This document shows positions 1-4,263 of a stretch of 6,601 nucleotides of DNA, piece by piece. Source of the stretch: an uncultured Corynebacterium sp. (lineage in GTDB: Bacteria; Actinomycetota; Actinomycetes; Mycobacteriales; Mycobacteriaceae); NCBI GenBank assembly GCA_946220775.1, contig CAMIFC010000058.1:1-6601 (forward strand), in the 5' to 3' direction. A program made the translations under genes and the position numbers. Positions within the stretch are counted from its first letter, which is position 1. The number at the start of each line of letters is the position of its first letter. Below the pieces are notes generated by a model. The model was not told the origin of the DNA, made no database searches, and saw nothing but the letters and a program-made list of their open reading frames with translations.

Positions 1-50
1 AAGCAATAATAGAAATCAAGGCAAACGCCTAGGAACAAAACCCGGGGCAC

Positions 51-80
51 TTCACACCCGCGAATTTAAATGGATATAAT
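51..80 (+). promoter_or_regulatory. Promoter of the erm(X) leader and gene
   Basis: TTCACA at 51-56 (five of six matches to TTGACA) and a perfect TATAAT at 75-80 are separated by 18 bp. The expected transcription start, six to eight bases after the -10 box, falls at about 86-88, on or next to the ATG of the leader peptide at 88. The leader would then be translated from a leaderless or nearly leaderless mRNA, a common arrangement in actinobacteria. The start site is inferred from spacing only. Confidence 0.75.
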
Positions 81-87
81 TAGACCC

Positions 88-135
88 ATGTTGATTTCAG
101 GTACCGCTTTCTTGCGGTTGCGCACCAACCGCTAA
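88..135 (+). CDS. erm(X) leader peptide (15 aa)
   Basis: This short open frame encodes MLISGTAFLRLRTNR and ends at TAA 133-135, 99 bp before the methylase start. It lies in the position of the regulatory leader peptides that precede inducible erm genes. Residues 10-12 are Arg-Leu-Arg, which matches the R/K-X-R/K arrest motif known from macrolide-dependent stalling leaders such as that of ermD. A ribosome holding the drug would be expected to stall with Leu11 in the P site and Arg12 in the A site, covering bases near 118-123 and masking the first hairpin arm. There is no Shine-Dalgarno sequence; the promoter spacing suggests the transcript begins at or just before the ATG. The peptide itself probably has no other function. 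The leader identity is well supported; the stalling site is inferred from the motif. Confidence 0.85.
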   Translation: MLISGTAFLRLRTNR

Positions 136-234
136 GGCGGTTTCCTACCCCGTAGGTTAAAAACCGCTCCGGTCCTTTAGCCGGGCGGCTATTTGTCATG
201 CCCGGCTCCCTTTCAAATCCAAGGAGCACACCTG
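114..234 (+). promoter_or_regulatory. Translational attenuator of erm(X)
   Basis: Several mutually exclusive stems can be drawn here. Bases 114-120 pair with 126-132, 127-132 with 137-142, and 137-143 with 161-167 (with 144-148/152-156 inside). Bases 164-169 can pair with 183-188, 179-186 with 200-207, and 205-212 with 221-227 (one bulge at 208). The last stem buries the AAGGAG Shine-Dalgarno sequence at 221-226. A plausible switch is that a ribosome stalled in the leader blocks the first stems and lets 137-143/161-167 form. That frees 183-188, so 179-186/200-207 can form and pull apart the stem hiding the ribosome binding site. The pairings are seen in the sequence; the order of events is inferred from classical erm attenuation. 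Confidence 0.75.
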
Positions 235-1089
235 ATGTCTGCATACGGACACGGCCGTCACGAGCATGGCCAAAATTTTCTCACCAACCACAAGATCATC
301 AACTCCATCATCGACCTTGTGAAACAAACCTCCGGCCCCATCATTGAGATCGGACCAGGAAGCGGTGCCCTCACTCACCCGATGGCCCACTTGGGGAGGG
401 CGATAACGGCAGTTGAAGTGGACGCAAAACTAGCTGCCAAAATCACACAAGAAACCTCCTCGGCGGCGGTCGAAGTGGTCCATGATGATTTCCTTAACTT
501 CCGGTTACCCGCCACTCCCTGCGTCATTGTGGGAAACATTCCCTTTCACCTCACCACTGCCATTCTTCGAAAGTTGCTGCATGCGCCAGCATGGACTGAC
601 GCTGTACTCCTCATGCAGTGGGAAGTCGCTCGCCGCCGGGCCGGGGTAGGCGCAAGCACGATGATGACGGCTCAGTGGTCCCCATGGTTCACATTTCACC
701 TGGGTTCTCGGGTACCAAGGTCTGCTTTCCGGCCACAGCCAAACGTTGACGGGGGGATCTTAGTGATCCGCCGGGTGGGTGACCCGAAGATTCCGATAGA
801 GCAGCGCAAAGCCTTTCAGGCGATGGTGCACACCGTTTTCACTGCCCGGGGACGCGGGATAGGGGAAATTCTCCGAAGGGCAGGGTTGTTTTCATCACGT
901 TCAGAAACACAATCATGGTTGCGCTCGCGAGGAATCGACCCCGCGACCCTACCTCCCAGATTGCACACCAACGACTGGATCGATCTCTTCCAGGTGACTG
1001 GTTCCTCTCTACCTCACTATCGACCCATTTCACCATCGGGAAGTAGTCAACGACCTCCTCAACGGAAAAACCGAAGCCGGCGGCGTTAA
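235..1089 (+). CDS. erm(X): Erm(X)-type 23S rRNA (adenine-N6)-dimethyltransferase
   Basis: This 284-residue protein belongs to the Erm/KsgA family. Erm enzymes dimethylate A2058 (E. coli numbering) of 23S rRNA using S-adenosylmethionine, which blocks macrolide, lincosamide and streptogramin B binding. The N-terminal HGQNFLTN (11-18) and the EIGPGSGALT loop (38-47) form the cofactor site. Glu61 in VEVD and Asp84 in HDDF are the usual ribose and adenine contacts, and NIPF (101-104) is the catalytic motif IV. The C-terminus ends in an Arg/Lys-rich tail (NRSRRR), as in other actinobacterial Erm proteins. The ATG at 235 is preceded by AAGGAG at 221-226 with eight-base spacing. An upstream in-frame TTG at 193 lies inside the attenuator hairpins and has no ribosome site. 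Expression is probably induced by macrolides through the leader. All key motifs are intact, so the gene should be functional. I recognise the sequence as Erm(X), formerly ErmCd/ErmCX of corynebacteria. Confidence 0.96.
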   Translation: MSAYGHGRHEHGQNFLTNHKIINSIIDLVKQTSGPIIEIGPGSGALTHPMAHLGRAITAVEVDAKLAAKITQETSSAAVEVVHDDFLNFRLPATPCVIVGNIPFHLTTAILRKLLHAPAWTDAVLLMQWEVARRRAGVGASTMMTAQWSPWFTFHLGSRVPRSAFRPQPNVDGGILVIRRVGDPKIPIEQRKAFQAMVHTVFTARGRGIGEILRRAGLFSSRSETQSWLRSRGIDPATLPPRLHTNDWIDLFQVTGSSLPHYRPISPSGSSQRPPQRKNRSRRR

Positions 1090-1127
1090 TCCCCACCAAA
1101 ACCGAAATCCACCAGTAGTACTAAAAG

Positions 1128-1150
1128 GGCTCTTCCGGTTTTAGAGTGCA
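1128..1150 (+). repeat. Left terminal inverted repeat of the ISL3-like remnant
   Basis: GGCTCTTCCGGTTTTAGAGT and the following bases show the GGCTCTTCCG start and downstream TTAGAGTGC seen in ISL3-type ends. The counterpart at the right end is AAACCGGA at 1848-1855, the reverse complement of TCCGGTTT inside this repeat. The terminal GGCTCT is not preserved there. No duplicated target site can be recognised because the right border is eroded. Confidence 0.75.
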
Positions 1151-1253
1151 TTGATTAGTTCGCCGGGGGTTCGGGCGTGGCACAAGATATTGGGGTCCTT
1201 GGCTTTGTAGGAAAAAGGTATCTAATCCATCCGTACAAAACTAAGGACCTACT

Positions 1254-1844
1254 GTGCAGCCTAACGGAAATGTCATCGTCGATACCATCTGCCGCACCGC
1301 AAAACTAGGAACTACTATCACCGGTGCCACAGAAAACGGTGACGTCACTGTTATTGAAGCCGAACCCGTCGAGCCGATCAATGAATGCCCTACCTGCGGG
1401 CAGCCTGGAGTATTCCGCGACCACGTCATCCGCAGCCTGGTCGATCTGCCCATCGTCGGCCACCCAACAACTTCATGTGCGCCTTCCACGCTACCGGTGC
1501 ACCAACAAGCGTTGCTTGCAGAAGATCTTCCGTGCTGGCCTTGCCTGCGCGCCCGACAATTCAAAGACCACGGACCAGGTGACCCACTGGATCCTGCAAC
1601 GACTCTGCCTAAATCGGATGAGCGTTGCCGCTGCACCCAAGTCATTAGGCCTGGGGTGGGATATGAAGTGTCCCAGGTTTTGTTCCGTTTGATGAAACCC
1701 GTTTTTGAAACAACGTACGGAGCACAACGCACGCCGATGCCAAAGCTTCCGCAACATCGACTACCTCATCAAACCCACGACAGTGGGATTCACACCCTCA
1801 ATCCCCACGCGTGCAATCTTCGCACCTCAAAGATTGAAAAATGA
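1254..1844 (+). pseudogene. ISL3-family transposase pseudogene, frameshifted with central deletion
   Basis: Translation from GTG 1254, behind an AAGGA ribosome site at 1243-1247, gives the N-terminus of an ISL3-family transposase, including CPTCGQPGVF with paired cysteines of a zinc-binding motif. Homology stops in this frame at IVGHPT. It resumes one frame over at LHVRLPRYRCTNKRC, consistent with loss of two bases near 1469-1471. This second frame continues through HWILQRLCLNRMSV and LGLGWDMKC to about 1670. From about 1700 it picks up the C-terminal end of the family (EH..., FRNIDYLI, 1720-1770), and finally the first frame again (HDSGIHTLN), ending at TGA 1842-1844. The DDE catalytic core between these parts is missing. 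The result is at least two frameshifts plus a large internal deletion. It is clearly non-functional; the family call rests on recalled similarity to corynebacterial ISL3 transposases. Confidence 0.85.
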
Positions 1845-1849
1845 AAGAA

Positions 1850-1889
1850 ACCGGAGGTAACATACCCTTTCGAGTTTGTTACTTCCGGT
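1850..1889. repeat. 13-bp stem-loop beyond the ISL3 remnant
   Basis: Bases 1850-1862 (ACCGGAGGTAACA) pair with 1877-1889 (TGTTACTTCCGGT) through twelve Watson-Crick pairs and one G-U pair, around a 14-base loop. There is no following T-run, so it is not a standard intrinsic terminator. Both arms contain an element resembling the CTTCCGGT core of the ISL3 end. The structure may therefore be two head-to-head decayed insertion-sequence ends, or a hairpin that insulates the next gene. Confidence 0.6.
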
Positions 1890-2024
1890 GGTGCAGTTTG
1901 TTCAACTGCTCATCAGGATCTTACGGGGGATAACACTAACACACCCTGACTCTTGGAAAACGCAGCACACAGACCGTGCACACCCTCACCGATAAAATGG
2001 GCACCAGTCCCGAAAGGAGAAGGA

Positions 2025-2288
2025 ATGTACACGACCATCACCCTCGCCGCACTCGCAGTACTTTTCGTCTTAATCATCCAGACCATCCGCCGCGAACGGC
2101 CAGAAGACCGTATGTATTACGCCGCGCTTGGAGGCAGCATAAGCGCAGCAATGATCCTTGTCCCCTCCTTCCTTTTCACCCAGGCCGGTCTCTCGCGAGA
2201 ACTGGCCGCACTGCTCATCTCCTTCGGCCTACTAGCCTTGTGGATTACCATTTTCGGACTCCGCCTAAACGCAAGAACTAGCAGGTAA
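2025..2288 (+). CDS. Small three-segment membrane protein, unknown function
   Basis: This gene encodes 87 residues and I do not recognise the family. Three hydrophobic segments are visible at about residues 2-21, 31-51 and 60-79. A charged loop after the first (RRERPEDR, 22-29) and a basic C-terminal tail (RLNARTSR) would place the C-terminus and the first loop on the cytoplasmic side by the positive-inside rule, although three segments with both basic ends leaves the topology open. The start at 2025 is chosen because GAAAGGAGAAGGA at 2012-2024 is a strong ribosome site. An in-frame ATG-less extension upstream to 1953 would begin at TTG and has no such site. The gene stands alone between the insertion-sequence remnant and the first CATATG array, which begins 17 bp after its stop codon. 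No promoter is convincing. It is likely real because of the ribosome site and the consistent membrane pattern. Confidence 0.7.
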   Translation: MYTTITLAALAVLFVLIIQTIRRERPEDRMYYAALGGSISAAMILVPSFLFTQAGLSRELAALLISFGLLALWITIFGLRLNARTSR

Positions 2289-2305
2289 ACCTGCATAACA
2301 CAGAA

Positions 2306-2377
2306 CATATGCTTTAGCATATGGCGGAACATACGCTATAACATATGCCTAAACATATGTTCCGCCATATGGCAGGA
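2306..2377. repeat. Array 1: six CATATG boxes at exact 12-bp spacing
   Basis: CATATG occurs at 2306, 2318, 2342, 2354 and 2366, with the variant CATACG at 2330, so six boxes repeat every 12 bp. The six-base spacers are CTTTAG, GCGGAA, CTATAA, CCTAAA, TTCCGC and GCAGGA. A further degenerate unit (CTCGCGGGCGCA) follows at 2378-2389. Because spacers two and five are reverse complements, 2318-2333 and 2356-2371 form a perfect 16-bp inverted repeat. Bases 2306-2313 and 2316-2323 form a second. Regular palindromic boxes suggest binding of a repeated protein: a recombinase, a partition or replication protein, or a repressor. No binding protein is identified. Confidence 0.85.
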
Positions 2378-2524
2378 CTCGCGGGCGCACGAATACGCAG
2401 ATTCCCGCCCGCAGTAGAGAAAAGGAGGGCTACGGGCTCAGTGTGGGAGTATTGCGAAACCTTCGCGCGCCCATTAGCCTAAAAAGTGACAGCACAGTTC
2501 ATCCCTGAATTGCGGCTGCACAAT

Positions 2525-2561
2525 AAAAAGGGCCCCAACGAGTGCCAGCTCGTTGAGACCC
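2525..2561 (-). terminator. Intrinsic terminator of the 49-residue gene
   Basis: On the minus strand a stem made by 2549-2555 and 2536-2542 (CAACGAG/CTCGTTG) is extended by pairing of 2559-2561 with 2530-2532 across a small internal loop. A run of five T follows immediately (complement of 2525-2529). It begins seven bases after the stop codon of the small minus-strand gene. The plus-strand reading lacks a T-run, so it appears to work one way only. Confidence 0.85.
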
Positions 2562-2567
2562 TCGGGC

Positions 2568-2717
2568 CTAAAGACCCACGTGAAGCATCGCGGTAACGAG
2601 CTTCACGATTACGGTCACAAGAACTATGACCTTGGTAGCCACATCTAGCCAGTCAAGCTTGGTGGCATCAAGGTCTTTTCTTTTGCGACCGGGTGTATCC
2701 AATGAGTGTTTACCCAT
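2568..2717 (-). CDS. 49-residue single-span hydrophobic protein, toxin-like architecture
   Basis: The product has a basic N-terminus (MGKHSLDTPGRKRKDLDATK, then LDWLDVATK) and one hydrophobic segment at about residues 29-49. The ribosome site GGGAGGT (complement of 2723-2729) sits five bases from the ATG at 2717. An intrinsic terminator follows the TAG at 2570-2568, making this a self-contained unit. The message can fold strongly: 2741-2780 forms a hairpin just upstream of the ribosome site, and two inverted repeats lie in the coding part (2579-2586/2600-2607 and 2628-2642/2662-2675). Small single-span proteins on compact, structured, terminator-bounded messages are typical of type I toxins or small membrane regulators, but I recognise no family and see no antisense RNA promoter with confidence. 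A phage holin-like or plasmid maintenance role is also possible. The gene call is firm; the function is open. Confidence 0.75.
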   Translation of the reverse strand: MGKHSLDTPGRKRKDLDATKLDWLDVATKVIVLVTVIVKLVTAMLHVGL

Positions 2718-2740
2718 TGTCTACCTCCCTTTACGTCGTA

Positions 2741-2780
2741 GGGTTGTCCGCTCGCCTGAAAAAGGCGCGCGGGACAGCCC
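2741..2780 (-). promoter_or_regulatory. Strong hairpin upstream of the 49-residue gene
   Basis: Bases 2741-2749 pair with 2772-2780 (one G-U pair), 2750-2751 with 2769-2770, and 2753-2757 with 2763-2767 around a short loop. ACGT at 2733-2736 and 2781-2784 can lengthen the stem. It lies 11 bases upstream of the ribosome site of the minus-strand gene, where it could control translation or mRNA stability. The pairing is seen; a regulatory role is inferred. Confidence 0.55.
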
Positions 2781-2784
2781 ACGT

Positions 2785-3050
2785 CACGCGCGGGCCTTAC
2801 CGCGCACCGACGAGGAAGTCACGCCCACGCCCCACCACAGGTGGCGGGGCATGATTGTGAACCGGCACTAACGTTAGCAGCCACCCCTGACGAGACCTAG
2901 AAGCATGATTTCACCCCTGCCTTTATAAAAGCCGCCCATGAGGGGAAACCCGTACAGTGCTACTTGCAGCTGCACTCAACACCGCTAATTTCTCTGCCTG
3001 TCACCCTATCTAGACGCACGAAAATGCTGGCAGTGCTACATAACTGCCGA
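2785..3050. other. Intergenic stretch between hairpin and second CATATG array
   Basis: No gene is convincing here on either strand. It contains a near-perfect hairpin at 2829-2850 (GCCCC and CCAC arms with one mismatch), a 10-bp palindrome CTAACGTTAG at 2868-2877, and an AT-rich TTTATAAA at 2921-2928 that could serve as a -10 region for minus-strand transcription toward the 49-residue gene. A GGCAGT/ACTGCC inverted repeat lies just before the array, near 3030-3048. CAGTGCTAC occurs twice, near 2955 and 3031. Confidence 0.5.
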
Positions 3051-3110
3051 CATATGCTTTAGCATATGCCTAAACATATGTCCCGCCATATGGCAAGACA
3101 TATGACGGGG
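3051..3110. repeat. Array 2: five CATATG boxes at exact 12-bp spacing
   Basis: Perfect CATATG boxes start at 3051, 3063, 3075, 3087 and 3099, with spacers CTTTAG, CCTAAA, TCCCGC, GCAAGA and ACGGGG. A degenerate unit (CTCATGGGCGCG) follows at 3111. The unit order matches array 1: units one, four, five, six and the degenerate last unit have counterparts. Array 1 units two and three are absent, and one unit (ACGGGG) is extra. The array starts 34 bp after the 3' end of the recombinase gene (stop codon at 3152-3150) and has the same orientation as array 1. Confidence 0.85.
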
Positions 3111-3149
3111 CTCATGGGCGCGCTGATCTACCATCACGGCTGCACTACC

Positions 3150-3743
3150 CTAGGTGTTTTTCAATGCTCGATACACCGTAGGACGGGTTACCCCAAATTC
3201 CCGCGCTAGTGCTGCCTTTGACTCCCCTGCCAATATGCGCCGTTTAATCTCCGCTACTTGCTGCGGGCTAAGAGCGGGTTTGCGGCCTTTGTACTTTCCG
3301 GCCTTTTTCGCCAACGCAATCCCCTCCGCCTGGCGCTCGCGGATAATGGCCCGCTCAAACTCCGCGAAGCTACCGAGAATTCCGAGCATTAAATCCGCGC
3401 GCGGATCGGACGTGTCTTTCGCAAACGCGAGATTCTCATGCAGGAAAGTAACAGTCACACCCTTGCCGGTAAGTTCATCAACAATACCGCGCAGATCTGT
3501 CAGCGATCGGGCGAGACGGTCAATCGACGACACGACAAGTTCGTCACCGTCTCGCACGTACGCCATACACTCGACAAGTCCAGGGCGGGCAGTCTTGGTG
3601 CGGCCGGAAATCCTATCTTCAAAAAACCGGTCAATCCTGCCGGAAGCATTGAGTAGTTCTTTCTGGCGCTGATTATTCTGCTCCACCGTGGAGACACGGA
3701 TATAGCCCACCCGCTGCCCATGCGAACCAGAGTCATTGACCAT
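3150..3743 (-). CDS. Small serine recombinase (resolvase/invertase family)
   Basis: This 197-residue protein has the standard layout of small serine recombinases, which cut both strands of their sites through a 5' phosphoserine link. VGYIRVST (12-19) carries the catalytic Ser18, with Arg16 beside it. The DRLARS motif (75-80) supplies the conserved active-site arginines, and DLMLGILGSFAEFERAIIRER begins the long dimer helix. KAGKYKGRKPAL is the minor-groove linker. The last 40 residues (VAEIKRRILAGESKAALAREF and on) form the Hin-type helix-turn-helix. The length equals that of Tn3-type resolvases and Pin/Hin invertases. Its ATG at 3743 overlaps the TAA of the upstream gene by one base (TAATG), so translation is probably coupled. 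The family usually acts at sites next to its own gene; the CATATG array 34 bp past its stop codon is a candidate, though no classical 28-bp crossover site is evident. It appears intact. Resolution versus inversion cannot be told from sequence. Confidence 0.92.
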   Translation of the reverse strand: MVNDSGSHGQRVGYIRVSTVEQNNQRQKELLNASGRIDRFFEDRISGRTKTARPGLVECMAYVRDGDELVVSSIDRLARSLTDLRGIVDELTGKGVTVTFLHENLAFAKDTSDPRADLMLGILGSFAEFERAIIRERQAEGIALAKKAGKYKGRKPALSPQQVAEIKRRILAGESKAALAREFGVTRPTVYRALKNT

Positions 3744-4009
3744 TAGTCTTCGCTCCGCGAAGGTTTAAAGGCGGCATTCTCTTGTTCTATGACTGCATCA
3801 CGATACGACTCGATTGCATCCGAGAGGGCATAAAGCTGAACACCGTCGAGGCCATCAGCGTCAGCAAGCAAGGATTGTACAATCCTGCCCAACGCCTGCT
3901 GCCCCGACGAGAGTCCACCATGCAGATCTTTCACCCGCGCCAACGCGGGTACAGAGTCAATATGACTTTCAATATGGAAACCGTCAGACGATAACATCAC
4001 ACTCACCAC
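3743..4009 (-). CDS. Unknown 84-88-residue protein coupled to the recombinase
   Basis: I do not recognise this product. It is soluble, acidic and likely helical (for example ALSDAIESYRDAVIEQENAAF), with no membrane segment or evident DNA-binding motif. Two starts are possible: GTG at 4009, or ATG at 3997, which has GGTGAG shortly before it and gives 84 residues. The sequence does not decide between them. Its TAA overlaps the recombinase ATG by one base, so the two are almost certainly made from one message and in related amounts. That arrangement suggests an accessory or control role for recombination, but nothing in the sequence shows it. The overlap and undisturbed frame argue that it is a real gene and not chance. 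Confidence 0.7.
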   Translation of the reverse strand: MVSVMLSSDGFHIESHIDSVPALARVKDLHGGLSSGQQALGRIVQSLLADADGLDGVQLYALSDAIESYRDAVIEQENAAFKPSRSED

Positions 4010-4055
4010 TTTCTGTAAACATAAGGCTTAGACCCCGCTAGACACGTGTAAAACA

Positions 4056-4084
4056 ATGCTAGGAACGGCCCTATTTTACAGGAA
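4056..4084 (-). promoter_or_regulatory. Possible promoter of the recombinase operon
   Basis: On the minus strand TTCCTG (complement of 4079-4084) and TAGCAT (complement of 4056-4061) are 17 bp apart and point toward the coupled gene pair. An 8-bp palindrome ACACGTGT at 4042-4049 lies just downstream, where an operator could sit. The match to consensus is weak, so this is tentative. Confidence 0.3.
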
Positions 4085-4113
4085 ACATTCTGCCGCACAC
4101 CGGCGTAACAATA

Positions 4114-4123
4114 GGGTGTACCC
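4114..4123. repeat. GGGTGTACCC, left copy flanking the efflux block
   Basis: This 10-bp imperfect palindrome is repeated exactly at 6547-6556. Both copies are followed within a few bases by GAGCGC (4129-4134; 6559-6564), so the longer similarity is in direct orientation. It lies where the base composition begins to shift toward the G+C-rich efflux genes. It could be a decayed transposon or insertion-sequence end; no family is assigned. Confidence 0.5.
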
Positions 4124-4161
4124 AAATGAGCGCCACGCTCGTAGTCACTGGCCTTAGGCGC

Positions 4162-4253
4162 CGTGAACAGGGAGTGACGCGGATCTCTCTCGCAGTAGAC
4201 ATAACTACACCATCCATCCGGTACACTTACGTTGTTCACGATTAAACGATTAA
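4162..4253 (+). promoter_or_regulatory. Candidate promoter/operator region of the efflux operon
   Basis: TACACT at 4222-4227 could be a -10 box, with a poor -35 match near 4196-4203. CGTGAACA at 4162-4169 and its exact inverse TGTTCACG at 4233-4240 flank it, the second overlapping the expected start of transcription. A perfect tandem repeat, ACGATTAA twice, fills 4238-4253 and runs into the ribosome site AAGGAG at 4252-4257. Either repeat could be bound by the downstream TetR-type regulator. Sequence elements are seen; function is inferred. Confidence 0.4.
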
Positions 4254-4263
4254 GGAGACGCGC

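Larger units (their letters stand above)
1128..1857 (+). mobile_element. Decayed ISL3-family insertion sequence, internally deleted
   Basis: The left end beginning GGCTCTTCCGG at 1128 matches the terminal sequence typical of ISL3-family elements, including corynebacterial ones. Inside lies a transposase frame that keeps the family's N-terminal part and its last residues but lacks the centre. At the right, AAACCGGA at 1848-1855 is the expected inverted complement of the left end, but it then diverges, so the exact right border is uncertain. The remnant is about 0.73 kb, roughly half the usual size of the family. It starts 38 bp after erm(X) and points the same way. It cannot make its own transposase; whether an intact relative could still move it depends on how well the right end works. 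Confidence 0.75.

Noticed and set aside
193..234. TTG-initiated N-terminal extension of erm(X)
   Set aside because: It lies within the attenuator hairpins without a ribosome site; the ATG at 235 has a strong one and gives the known length.
1953..2024. Upstream TTG start for the three-segment membrane protein
   Set aside because: The added 24 residues are not membrane-like, and the strong ribosome site sits right before the ATG at 2025.
2785..2850. 22-codon minus-strand frame upstream of the 49-residue gene
   Set aside because: It has no ribosome site and its start overlaps a hairpin arm; nothing supports translation.
2626..2871. Plus-strand 81-codon open frame
   Set aside because: It is antisense to the 49-residue gene, has no ribosome site, and its translation is a low-complexity Arg/Pro-rich shadow.
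2306..3116. CRISPR array
   Set aside because: The repeat unit is 12 bp with six-base spacers, far too short, and no cas gene is present.
3154..3672. Plus-strand 172-codon open frame
   Set aside because: It is the exact antisense of the recombinase, whose catalytic motifs make the minus strand the coding one.
4003..4239. Minus-strand 78-codon open frame
   Set aside because: It overlaps the candidate control regions of both flanking operons and shows no domain, ribosome site or coding character.
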